Below are positions 1 through 7,355 of a DNA stretch of 64,000 nucleotides, piece after piece (positions within the stretch are counted from its first letter, which is position 1; every line of letters starts with the position of its first letter). The notes below the pieces were generated by a model that was not told the origin of the DNA, did not search any database, and saw only the letters and a program-made list of their open reading frames with translations. The position numbers and the translations under genes are program-made. The DNA is taken from NCBI GenBank assembly GCA_929200315.1, contig CAKMZB010000007.1:154474-218473 (forward strand), in the 5' to 3' direction. The stretch is from an uncultured Alphaproteobacteria bacterium. Lineage in GTDB: Bacteria; Pseudomonadota; Alphaproteobacteria; Rhizobiales; Rhizobiaceae.

Positions 1-7
1 ATCTCCC

Positions 8-42
8 CCTCCAGCTCTTTACCGCTTATGGGAAGCTGGAGG
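8..42 (-). terminator. Hairpin downstream of the MerC-like gene
   Basis: Inverted repeat with 9-bp arms (8-16 and 34-42) and a 17-nt loop, lying just past the stop codon of the minus-strand MerC-like gene. No T-run follows on the minus strand, so it is a weak candidate terminator or only a 3' stem-loop. Confidence 0.3.
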
Positions 43-70
43 AGGGCCGAACCGCAACCTATCCTATCAC

Positions 71-472
71 TCAGTGATCGCACTTCACCCGGCGGCAGAG
101 AGTGTAGTTGCGCAGGTGACCCGCGGCGATGGCGCTGGCGCCGATCAACGTGGCGATACGCTCACCAACTTCGCCCAGATAGTCATGGCCGAAAAAAGCA
201 GCCAAGAAGAGCACGACGATACCGAAGGCACCCAGCACCATGACAGCGACGTTCTTATGCGCCCGGCACCCCAGCGTCAGTGCGACAAGGCTGAGAGGAA
301 TGACAAGCCACAGTAGGAGTGTGTGAAAGGATTCCTGCCCAAAGATCGTCGTCCCCAGAGCAGGAGCGAAACCAAGCAAAAGCGGCAACGTGAGGCAGTG
401 GACAGCGCAGAGCATCGACGTGGAGATGGCAAGCTTGTCCATCCAGGGCGTGTTGGCGGTGAGGGTTTTCAT
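71..472 (-). CDS. MerC-family integral membrane protein
   Basis: Small (about 133 aa), very hydrophobic protein with four likely membrane segments. The first segment carries a CAVHC motif (residues 22-26), the paired-cysteine signature of the MerC family (mercuric or other metal ion carriers). A second Cys pair lies near the basic C-terminus (CRRVKC). I chose the ATG at 472; a TTG at 484 would add four residues. No mer operon genes are nearby, so a mercury role cannot be claimed; stand-alone MerC proteins often have unknown metal substrates. The gene starts 13 bp from a long perfect palindrome (485-513), so it is probably controlled by a dimeric repressor. Confidence 0.75.
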   Translation of the reverse strand: MKTLTANTPWMDKLAISTSMLCAVHCLTLPLLLGFAPALGTTIFGQESFHTLLLWLVIPLSLVALTLGCRAHKNVAVMVLGAFGIVVLFLAAFFGHDYLGEVGERIATLIGASAIAAGHLRNYTLCRRVKCDH

Positions 473-484
473 GAGGTGTCTCAA

Positions 485-513
485 TCATATGTAACTTTGA
501 AAGTTACATATGA
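485..513. promoter_or_regulatory. 29-bp perfect palindrome upstream of the MerC-like gene
   Basis: Two 14-base arms around a single central G at 499; the core reads GTAACTTTGAAAGTTAC. The arms match with no mismatch. It sits directly before the MerC-like start codon on the minus strand, where an operator would block transcription. The regulator is not encoded next to it. The length and symmetry suit a winged-helix or metalloregulator dimer, but the family cannot be told from this site. Confidence 0.6.
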
Positions 514-791
514 GATTACCCTTGCGTCGTCAAAGGGATTTTTTTGCAATCCAGAGCCTTTCTGCAACCAGAACCAACTCACCAATATCGGACTATCCAC
601 TCCTCTGCGCGTTGTGGCCTTGAACAGGTTTTCCTCCAAATTGAACTGCCCGTGTACAGTAGTTTCCCAGTTAAGCGCCGGGGCCGATTTACGTCTAGCT
701 CCGTGGAACTGCCACGCCGTCAAAAGTTGCTTACGCATAGCCGAACCTCTAGCGATGTCATTGACATCGAAAATTGAGCTGGAGCGACGAC

Positions 792-1940
792 ATGGCCAAG
801 CAAGACGCTTTCTTTCTGATCGCCGATATTTCCGGCTATACCAAATTCATGGCGCAGGCTGAGATTGAGCATGCCAAGGGCATTTTGGAAGGGCTTTTCG
901 GTTCTATCCTGCCGCTGATCCGCGCGCCCATGTCCATCTCTGGAATGCAGGGCGATGCAGTCTTTGCCTACGCCATCGACTGTGACGCGGTGTCCGGCCA
1001 GTTTCTGGTGGACTTGGCAGAGCGAATTTACTGCGCCTTTGCTGCTGAACGCGACAAGATGGAAATCAACACGTCCTGCACCTGCAATGCCTGCGCCAAC
1101 ATTGCTGCGTTGGAATTAAAGATAGTCCTGCACCACGGGGCTTGCGTGTTTCAGGAAGCAAACGGGCGCCAGGAATTAGCGGGGCGCGATGTCATCGCCG
1201 CCTTCCGCCTGCTGAAGAACGAGGTGAAGGCCAATACGGGGCTGACAGCTTACGCCTTGGTTACTTGCGATGCGGTGAGCAAAATGCCGGTCGATGAGAT
1301 TTTCCATGACGCCAACCGCTATGTTGAGGAGATCGAGCATATCGGCCCGGTCGAATATATCCTCATCGACATGGACGATGCGCGGAACCGTCGCGATGCC
1401 GATGAGCGCATCTTCGTGGGCCATGACGACGAGTTGATGTTTGAGGAGTGGCAGCAGGAAATCCCCGCTTCCCCCGATACGATCTTCACTATGTGCAGCC
1501 GCAAAGATCTGCGTGGTGCTTGGTTGGGTGCCACCGGAATAGATGTTTTGAAATCTAATGACGGGCGGTTCGGGACAGGCACTGAGCTGCATTGCCACCA
1601 CGGCAAGAGCGGTTTCAAACTGGAGATCGTCGACTGGCGGCCCGGAGAATACCTGTCCTGCCGCTACAAAGTTGGCTTCGGCCTGACCTTCTTGGAAACC
1701 ATGGAGATGCAGGAGGTTGATGGCGGCACATTATTTCGCCTGCGCAATGAGCAGGTTCGGACGAGTAACCTGCTGAAACGCCCGCTTGCAGCGATGATAA
1801 ACCGCAAGCTCGCTACCGCATATGCACAGACCAAAACTGAACGTCTCGACTGCCTTACAGACATGGCGATTGAAATGGAGCGGAATGCCGCGGCCCCGAA
1901 AGTGGGTTTGGCGGATGCGGTTGTGTCGGCGACGGGTTAA
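792..1940 (+). CDS. DUF2652 cyclase-like protein with C-terminal SRPBCC-like domain (paralogue 1)
   Basis: 383 aa. The N-terminal half (about residues 5-195) resembles a class III nucleotidyl cyclase fold: FLIADISGYTKFM matches the first metal-binding Asp region, QGDAVFAYA the second (GD..F), and LKIVLHHG the IGIHxG strand. A cysteine cluster CTCNACAN lies near residue 100. The C-terminal half (about 215-360) has a pattern of SRPBCC/START-type ligand-binding domains. Start ATG 792 is preceded by GGAG; an upstream TTG at 774 lacks a site. A closely related paralogue is encoded at 37915-39066. Cyclase activity is not established for the family; function unknown. Confidence 0.75.
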   Translation: MAKQDAFFLIADISGYTKFMAQAEIEHAKGILEGLFGSILPLIRAPMSISGMQGDAVFAYAIDCDAVSGQFLVDLAERIYCAFAAERDKMEINTSCTCNACANIAALELKIVLHHGACVFQEANGRQELAGRDVIAAFRLLKNEVKANTGLTAYALVTCDAVSKMPVDEIFHDANRYVEEIEHIGPVEYILIDMDDARNRRDADERIFVGHDDELMFEEWQQEIPASPDTIFTMCSRKDLRGAWLGATGIDVLKSNDGRFGTGTELHCHHGKSGFKLEIVDWRPGEYLSCRYKVGFGLTFLETMEMQEVDGGTLFRLRNEQVRTSNLLKRPLAAMINRKLATAYAQTKTERLDCLTDMAIEMERNAAAPKVGLADAVVSATG

Positions 1941-2011
1941 GTGCGCCTACCCCACCGAATAACGACGGCGATGACGATGAGCAGATTGGGAATATCGAGC
2001 GGCTGCCAGCG

Positions 2012-2647
2012 TCACTTCAGTTGCTGTAACCGGCTCTTGGCTCTCTCGTTGCCATTGGCCGCCGCTTTTTCCATCCACTCAACTGCCTTGGCCTTATCCT
2101 GCGACAGACCACCGACACCCTTGAGGTAGTGCAGGCCCAGAAGATATTGTGATGCGGCGTGGCCCTGGTCAGCGGCCTTGCGGTACCATTTCACCGACTG
2201 CACCTTATCCAAGGGCGCGCCAAGGCCGATCTGATAGGCTTCCGCCACCTGATATTGCGCCTCTGCGTAACCCTGTTCGGCAGCCTTGCGATACCATTCC
2301 AACGCTTTGTCATAGTCTATGCGCACCACGTCGTTGGGGGCGTAGTAGTAGATGTCGCCCACATTGTGCTGGGAATAGGCGTCGCCTTGATCAGCAGCCT
2401 TGCGGAAATATTGAAGCGCCGTTTTGTAGTTCACCGCCGTGCCCAAACCTTCGTAAGCCATGTGCCCGACATAAGATGCAGCGAAAGCGTCCCCTCCGTC
2501 CGCCAGTGCCTTGAAGCTTTGATAGGCGGCCGTGTGGTTCCCAGCATCGTATTGCGCCACCGCGGCGTCCACCTTGTCGGCGGCATAGGCCACAGAGAGG
2601 CCGAGTGTCAGCATTGTGGCCAGCACGAGGTTGCAAAACTTCAACAT
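2012..2647 (-). CDS. Secreted Sel1-repeat (TPR-like) protein
   Basis: 211 aa with an N-terminal signal peptide (about residues 1-22, ending AYAAD) and four to five Sel1-like repeats from about residue 40, of the form A..W/YRKAAEQGYAEAQY..A..Y..G. Sel1 repeats make alpha-solenoids that bind partner proteins, usually in envelope, secretion or signalling complexes. The start at 2647 is set by an AAGGAGG site; an upstream start at 2686 would bury the signal peptide. No partner gene is adjacent, so the target is unknown. Confidence 0.8.
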   Translation of the reverse strand: MLKFCNLVLATMLTLGLSVAYAADKVDAAVAQYDAGNHTAAYQSFKALADGGDAFAASYVGHMAYEGLGTAVNYKTALQYFRKAADQGDAYSQHNVGDIYYYAPNDVVRIDYDKALEWYRKAAEQGYAEAQYQVAEAYQIGLGAPLDKVQSVKWYRKAADQGHAASQYLLGLHYLKGVGGLSQDKAKAVEWMEKAAANGNERAKSRLQQLK

Positions 2648-3345
2648 AAACGCCTCCTTCGCTAAATCACGCAGATAACAGAGCAACTTCTGCGCTGGTC
2701 AGAATGCTAGCGGGAAATTCACATGTTGGGAAACCAACGCAAAAACCGCACTGCTCAGAAGAGAAATTGTTTAACGGCGCCAACGTGTTGAACGCATCAA
2801 TACGCCTTCATACAATATCCAACTTATCCACCCCCTCACCCGCCGTGGCACACTCCTCCCGTCCTCGCACGGGAACCGGCGGATCATGACCGTCATCTTT
2901 CGCCGTGCGGGGCCGGTTCTTCCGTGACTGGGGGTGTAACGAACCCTACGGGCGGAGCCACGATCCGATTGTGCCGCAACCTGGTTCGACCCCAGGCAAT
3001 GTCCGGCATACCTTCCCTTGGCAGAAATGCCCTGTGGCTGGGGTAGAGGATGGGGCGGGCAGCAGAACCGGGCGGGGTATGTTCGCGCACTACTTATCGC
3101 CGAGACTACGGCTCAGGGTTCGCTTACTCACCCCGCCGGTTTCATGTCTGTTGCCGCTCGCGCCTGTCGGCTGCCGCGGTCTGTTGCCGCTCGCGCCTGT
3201 CGGCGGCTGCGGTTAAATTTGCTCGACCAAATTTGGGGCAAGGTGTCACCCCCAACCAAAACGGTAAAAACTTGACTCAGATCAAAGTTTTCAACGCCGC
3301 CGCACGCCTAATCTGCACCCAGTGGGAGTGTTAAAGGGCGTCGCC
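2648..3345. other. 698-bp intergenic region, no convincing gene, several hairpins
   Basis: No open frame here has a credible start or protein-like composition. Visible structure: an 8-bp stem (2873-2880 with 2912-2919) enclosing a small ATGAC-C-GTCAT palindrome; a T-arm-like hairpin CCTGG-loop-CCAGG at 2980-2996 whose loop begins TTCGA; and a 33-bp tandem repeat at 3146-3211. It could hold an uncharacterised structured RNA or regulatory leader for ppk2. I could not match it to tmRNA, RNase P or a tRNA. Confidence 0.4.
3146..3211. repeat. 33-bp tandem repeat, two copies
   Basis: Copies at 3146-3178 and 3179-3211 share their first 26 bases exactly and differ at two positions in the last seven. 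It lies about 135 bp upstream of ppk2, outside any gene I support. Confidence 0.85.
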
Positions 3346-4275
3346 ATGACTGGCAAAAAGGCAAAAGATACGAAGGGCGAGAGCACCGCCTCCCTGGAAG
3401 CCGGAGCCTTCCCCGCACCCCAAGCGTGCGACAATGTCCGTCAATTGTTTGAGAACGGCGAATACCCCTATTCCGAAAAGATCGCGACATCTGATTACGA
3501 GGCCCGCAAGGCCGAATTGCAGGTGGAGCTTTTAAAGGCGCAGGACTGGGTCAAAGCGACGAACCAAAAGGTCGTGGTGATCTTTGAGGGGCGTGATGCA
3601 GCAGGGAAGGGCGGTGCTATTAAGCGCTTCATGGAGCATCTCAACCCACGCGGCGCACGTACCGTCGCGCTGGACAAGCCCTCTGAGCGCGAGCAAACCC
3701 AATGGTATTTCCAGCGCTACATGCAGCATCTCCCGTCAGGGGGAGAAATGGTGCTGTTTGACCGCTCCTGGTACAACCGCGCCGGTGTCGAGCGGGTGAT
3801 GAATTTCTGCACCCCAAACGATTATCTGGAGTTCATGCGGGAAGCACCCGAACTGGAGCGCATGTTTACCCGCTCAGGCATAATTCTGTTTAAATACTGG
3901 TTTTCAGTCACGCAATCAGTGCAGTACGAACGGTTTCGCTCCCGTGAGTTGGAGCCGCTGAAACGCTGGAAGTTGTCTCCCATCGACCGTCAGTCCTTAG
4001 ACAAGTGGGACGACTATACCGAAGCCAAAGAAGCCATGTTCTTCTACACCGATACCGCTGACGCGCCGTGGACGATCATAAAGTCCAATGACAAGAAGCG
4101 CGCGCGATTGGAGTGCATTCGCCATTTCCTGCATTCGCTGCCCTACACCGACAAGGACGAGGATATCGTCGGCACGCCTGACCCGCTTATTGTCGGCTCC
4201 AGCAACGATGTGATCGGGCGCAGCGACCACATTCTTGGCAAAAGTCTGCATCCCAACCAGAAGCGCAAGCGATAG
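3346..4275 (+). CDS. ppk2: Polyphosphate kinase 2 (class I PPK2)
   Basis: 309 aa, the usual length of one-domain PPK2 enzymes, which transfer phosphate between polyphosphate and nucleoside diphosphates. Walker A reads FEGRDAAGKGG (about residue 80), the Walker B region LFDRSWYNRAGVERV (about 140), and the lid helix between them includes EREQTQWYFQRYMQHLP. The charged, low-complexity first 30 residues and KRKR tail are typical extensions. ATG 3346 is preferred; a GTG at 3322 would add eight residues. The gene precedes rpoH but is separated from it by a long inverted repeat, so the two are probably transcribed apart. Confidence 0.93.
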   Translation: MTGKKAKDTKGESTASLEAGAFPAPQACDNVRQLFENGEYPYSEKIATSDYEARKAELQVELLKAQDWVKATNQKVVVIFEGRDAAGKGGAIKRFMEHLNPRGARTVALDKPSEREQTQWYFQRYMQHLPSGGEMVLFDRSWYNRAGVERVMNFCTPNDYLEFMREAPELERMFTRSGIILFKYWFSVTQSVQYERFRSRELEPLKRWKLSPIDRQSLDKWDDYTEAKEAMFFYTDTADAPWTIIKSNDKKRARLECIRHFLHSLPYTDKDEDIVGTPDPLIVGSSNDVIGRSDHILGKSLHPNQKRKR

Positions 4276-4316
4276 ACGCGGACTCTCACTTGTCATCCCA
4301 ACACCCGGTCAGACCG

Positions 4317-4406
4317 TTAATTGTCAGCCCCGCGCAGGCGGGAATCCATAACCGATGTGGGACGTATTTCGAGATGGATCCCCGCCTGCGCGGGGCTGAC
4401 AATTAA
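4317..4406. repeat. REP-like inverted repeat, 33-bp arms
   Basis: Left arm 4317-4349 and right arm 4374-4406 pair with one mismatch around a 24-nt loop; each arm also contains its own small hairpin (CCCCGC...GCGGGG type). Related sequences with the same cores (GTCAT/GTCAG, CCCGC, GCGGG, ATCCAT) occur at 13253-13359 and, more loosely, at 5548-5642. It lies in the 342-bp gap between ppk2 and rpoH and could end ppk2 transcription. The rest of that gap (4407-4617) shows only an AT-rich leader before rpoH. Confidence 0.85.
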
Positions 4407-4617
4407 AAGAATGGCGCTGAACCCACGAACTCCACGATCCGCGGTGGGGATCATCACCCCAACCCTTCAAAAAAAAATTAATCGCAAAAATACGATGAAA
4501 TCTCCAAAATCGTACCTATATGAGAAATAACAGGTCCTGTGCGCGCTTTGTCGGCATAAGGGCCAGAGAATGTGCCAGTGCCTTTGAGGACTGGCCTACG
4601 CGAAGGAGAGACGCGCC

Positions 4618-5526
4618 ATGGCAAACACACTTCCCACAGTTTCTGCTAGCGGAAACGGTCTTCAGCGCTACATGGAAGAAATCCGTAAATTCCCCATGCT
4701 GACACCGGATGAGGAATTCATGCTCGGCAAACGCTATGCCGAACATGACGACACGGCCGCGGCGCACAAGATGGTGACGTCCCACCTGCGCCTCGTTGCC
4801 AAGATCGCCATGGGCTATCGCGGCTATGGGTTGCCGGTTTCAGAGGTAATTTCGGAGGGCAATGTCGGCCTCATGCAGGCCGTCAAGAAGTTCGACCCTG
4901 ATAAAGGTTTCCGTCTTGCCACTTACGCCATGTGGTGGATCAAGGCCTCGATCCAGGAATATGTCCTGCGGTCGTGGAGCCTTGTCAAAATGGGCACCAC
5001 TGCCAACCAGAAGCGCCTGTTCTTCAACCTGCGCAAGCTGAAGGGCAAAATGAAAGCTCTGGAAGAGGGCGACCTGAAGCACGAGCACACCGAGAAGATC
5101 GCCAAGACCCTTGGCGTCTCTGAAGAAGAAGTGCTGTCGATGAACCAGCGCCTGTCGGGCGACGCTTCCCTCAACGCGCCCATCAAGGCAGCGGAAGGGG
5201 AAAGCGGCCAGTGGCAGGACTGGCTGGTGGATGAAAGCCCAAGCCAGGAAACGCTTCTGGTCCAGCAGGATGAGCTGGAAGTGCGCCGCGAAATGCTCGC
5301 CGACGCGATGGACGTGCTCAACGAGCGCGAGCAGCGCATCTTCACCGCCCGCCGTCTGTCTGAAGACCCGCTAACGCTGGAAGAATTGTCAAAGGAATTC
5401 GACGTCTCCCGCGAGCGCGTCCGCCAGATCGAAGTGCGCGCCTTTGAAAAAGTGCAAAAAGCAATGGTGAACGCTGCAAAAGAGCTGGCAAAGCCTGCTG
5501 CACAACTTGAGGCGGCTGCGGTGTAA
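4618..5526 (+). CDS. rpoH: RNA polymerase heat-shock sigma factor sigma-32
   Basis: 302 aa. Sigma-70 family layout: region 1.2/2.1 from about residue 15, region 2.4 around YAMWWIKASIQEYVLRSWSLVK (split here: WWIKASIQEY then SWSLVK), and region 4.2 helix-turn-helix near LEELSKEFDVSRERVRQIE. The RpoH-specific box appears as QKRLFFNLRKLK (about 130-141), which separates it from housekeeping sigma factors. ATG at 4618 follows GGAGAG. RpoH directs chaperone and protease genes after heat or envelope damage. Many alphaproteobacteria carry a second rpoH; none is seen here. Confidence 0.95.
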   Translation: MANTLPTVSASGNGLQRYMEEIRKFPMLTPDEEFMLGKRYAEHDDTAAAHKMVTSHLRLVAKIAMGYRGYGLPVSEVISEGNVGLMQAVKKFDPDKGFRLATYAMWWIKASIQEYVLRSWSLVKMGTTANQKRLFFNLRKLKGKMKALEEGDLKHEHTEKIAKTLGVSEEEVLSMNQRLSGDASLNAPIKAAEGESGQWQDWLVDESPSQETLLVQQDELEVRREMLADAMDVLNEREQRIFTARRLSEDPLTLEELSKEFDVSRERVRQIEVRAFEKVQKAMVNAAKELAKPAAQLEAAAV

Positions 5527-5547
5527 GCGGCCAGACTGTTTTACAAT

Positions 5548-5642
5548 TGTCATTCCCGCAAAAGCGGGGATGACAGCCGAGTTGGTCGGGCAAGCCCCTG
5601 ACATCTCGCCGGGTCATCCTCGTCCTCCGTACAGAGGATGAC
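5548..5642 (+). terminator. Twin hairpins downstream of rpoH (REP-like)
   Basis: Hairpin 1: GTCATTCCCGC at 5549-5560 with GCGGGGATGAC at 5564-5574. Hairpin 2: GTCATCCT at 5613-5620 with AGGATGAC at 5635-5642. Both share the GTCAT...ATGAC outer core of the repeats at 4317 and 13253. Placed just after the rpoH stop they probably act as terminator or 3' stabiliser. Confidence 0.6.
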
Positions 5643-5708
5643 AGACGTGACATGAACCTCGCTTCCATAATCTTTCCCCGCCACACTCCGCTGTGCTAAA
5701 CTCACACC

Positions 5709-6692
5709 ATGTCCAATGGTGCAAAGCTCGTCCCCAATGATGTCCTGCGCGATCTGTCGGGTCGCTCCAACCTCATGGGAGCTTGGCTGCTGATCCATGC
5801 CTGGGGCGTGATTGTGCTCGCGGTTGCCATTTTCGCCGCCTTCCCCAATCCGTTGACCTTCTTGTTCGCGGTTATGATCATCGGTTCGCGACAGCTTGGT
5901 CTGGCCATCATCATGCACGAGGCGGCCCATGCGGCGCTCTTCAAGACCAAGACTTTCAATGAATTTGCAGGCCAGTGGCTCGCCGGCGCGCCTATCCTAG
6001 CCGATATGAGCGCCTATCGCCGTTATCACCTGAAACACCATCGCTATACGCAAACAGACGAGGATCCAGACCTCGTCCTGTCACTCCCCTTCCCCACGAC
6101 CCGCGCCAGTCTGTTGCGCAAATTTTTTCGCGACCTGACGGGCCAGACAGGCATCAGACTGCTGGTGGGGCGGATTGTCCGCGCCTTCCAACTGGCAGGG
6201 GAGGCTGACGCGATCGAAGAGGCGCAGAAGCAAAACTTAACCGACACCAATGATCTCGGCTCTTTTGTGAAGGCGCTTGCCGTTAACATCGGCATCGTTA
6301 TCGCCTTTGGCATCGCTGGTTTTGCCTGGAACGGCTCCTGGTGGTGGGGGCTTTCCTTCTGGTTGCTGCCGCTTCTCACCTGGTTCCAGCTCGTCGTCCG
6401 AGTGCGCAACATTGCTGAACATGCTGCAACCGAGCGGTCGGATGATCCGCTGCGTAATACCCGCACAACGCTGGCCAACCCCATCGCTCGAGCCTTCATC
6501 GCGCCCTATTGGGTAAATTATCATCTCGAACATCATGTAGCGATGTATGTGCCATGCTTTCGCTTGCCCAAGCTGCACGCCATCCTTCGCGCGGGTGAAC
6601 ATGGCGAGCGGATGCGTGTCGCCAAGGGTTACGGTGCGGTGTTGAAAAAGGCCGGATGGGACCGTCACGCCCCCGCTGCTGCCGACAGCTAG
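5709..6692 (+). CDS. Membrane fatty acid desaturase-type protein
   Basis: 327 aa. Three histidine boxes of the membrane di-iron desaturase/hydroxylase family are present in order: HEAAH (about residue 71), HLKHH (about 105) and HLEHH (about 270), separated by membrane segments at about 25-65 and 195-235. Such enzymes introduce double bonds or hydroxyl groups into lipid acyl chains, or act on carotenoids. The substrate cannot be told from sequence. Stands alone between rpoH and a peroxiredoxin-like gene. Confidence 0.88.
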   Translation: MSNGAKLVPNDVLRDLSGRSNLMGAWLLIHAWGVIVLAVAIFAAFPNPLTFLFAVMIIGSRQLGLAIIMHEAAHAALFKTKTFNEFAGQWLAGAPILADMSAYRRYHLKHHRYTQTDEDPDLVLSLPFPTTRASLLRKFFRDLTGQTGIRLLVGRIVRAFQLAGEADAIEEAQKQNLTDTNDLGSFVKALAVNIGIVIAFGIAGFAWNGSWWWGLSFWLLPLLTWFQLVVRVRNIAEHAATERSDDPLRNTRTTLANPIARAFIAPYWVNYHLEHHVAMYVPCFRLPKLHAILRAGEHGERMRVAKGYGAVLKKAGWDRHAPAAADS

Positions 6693-6785
6693 AGCGTTCA
6701 ATCCACGCGAACATTTGCGTGATGTTGCCCCGCAGACCGAGTGGCTGTGCTAGATTGGTGGTCCATTCAAGAACGGATCACGACA

Positions 6786-7334
6786 ATGCCCATTCTCCCG
6801 ACCACCAAAGTGCCAGCCCTCAATGTTTCGCTGGTTGCAGGCGGCTCATGGTCTCTCGCCGACAGCACGGCCAGCAGCTTCACCATGGTAATTTTCTACC
6901 GCGGTTATCATTGCCCCAAATGCAAAGAGCAGCTGCTGGATGTGCAGGAGCGGCTAGCGGATATCGAGGCCAAGGGCGCGCAGGTGATTGCTGTCTCGAT
7001 GGACCCCCAGGATCGTGCGGAAAGCACGCGCGACGAGTGGGGCCTTCCCCGTCTCAACCTCGGCTATGGCCTTTCTAAACAGGCCGCCCGTGGCTGGGGT
7101 CTCTTCATGTCTTCTTCACGCGGCAAGACATCGCTTGGCATTGAAGAACTGAAGGTCTTCAACGAGCCCGGCCTCTTCCTCGTGCGCCCACCCGCCCATG
7201 ATGATGCAAGCACGCTCTACGCAAGCTGGGTGCAGACCACGCCCTTTGCCCGCCCACCGGTGAACGACCTTCTGGCGCTCATGAACTTTGCCAATGAAAA
7301 GAGTTATCCGCCCCGCGGCATCCTTGCCGCGTAG
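6786..7334 (+). CDS. AhpC/TSA-type peroxiredoxin-like protein
   Basis: 182 aa, thioredoxin fold. The motif FYRGYHCPKCKEQ (about residues 37-49) places a CxxC at the peroxiredoxin-like active site, followed by the conserved AVSMDPQDRA strand-turn. The family (redoxin domain, AhpC/TSA) reduces peroxides or acts as a thiol oxidoreductase; the CPKC spacing is more like PRX-like2/thioredoxin-like members than typical 2-Cys Prx. ATG 6786 chosen over an upstream GTG at 6741 that would add an unrelated stretch. Confidence 0.8.
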   Translation: MPILPTTKVPALNVSLVAGGSWSLADSTASSFTMVIFYRGYHCPKCKEQLLDVQERLADIEAKGAQVIAVSMDPQDRAESTRDEWGLPRLNLGYGLSKQAARGWGLFMSSSRGKTSLGIEELKVFNEPGLFLVRPPAHDDASTLYASWVQTTPFARPPVNDLLALMNFANEKSYPPRGILAA

Positions 7335-7355
7335 CAGTTCTGGCGGTCCAGGCTA

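Noticed and set aside
2860..3345. Possible tmRNA, RNase P RNA or tRNA upstream of ppk2
   Set aside because: A T-arm-like hairpin is present, but I found no tag reading frame, no conserved RNase P cores and no pairing acceptor strand.
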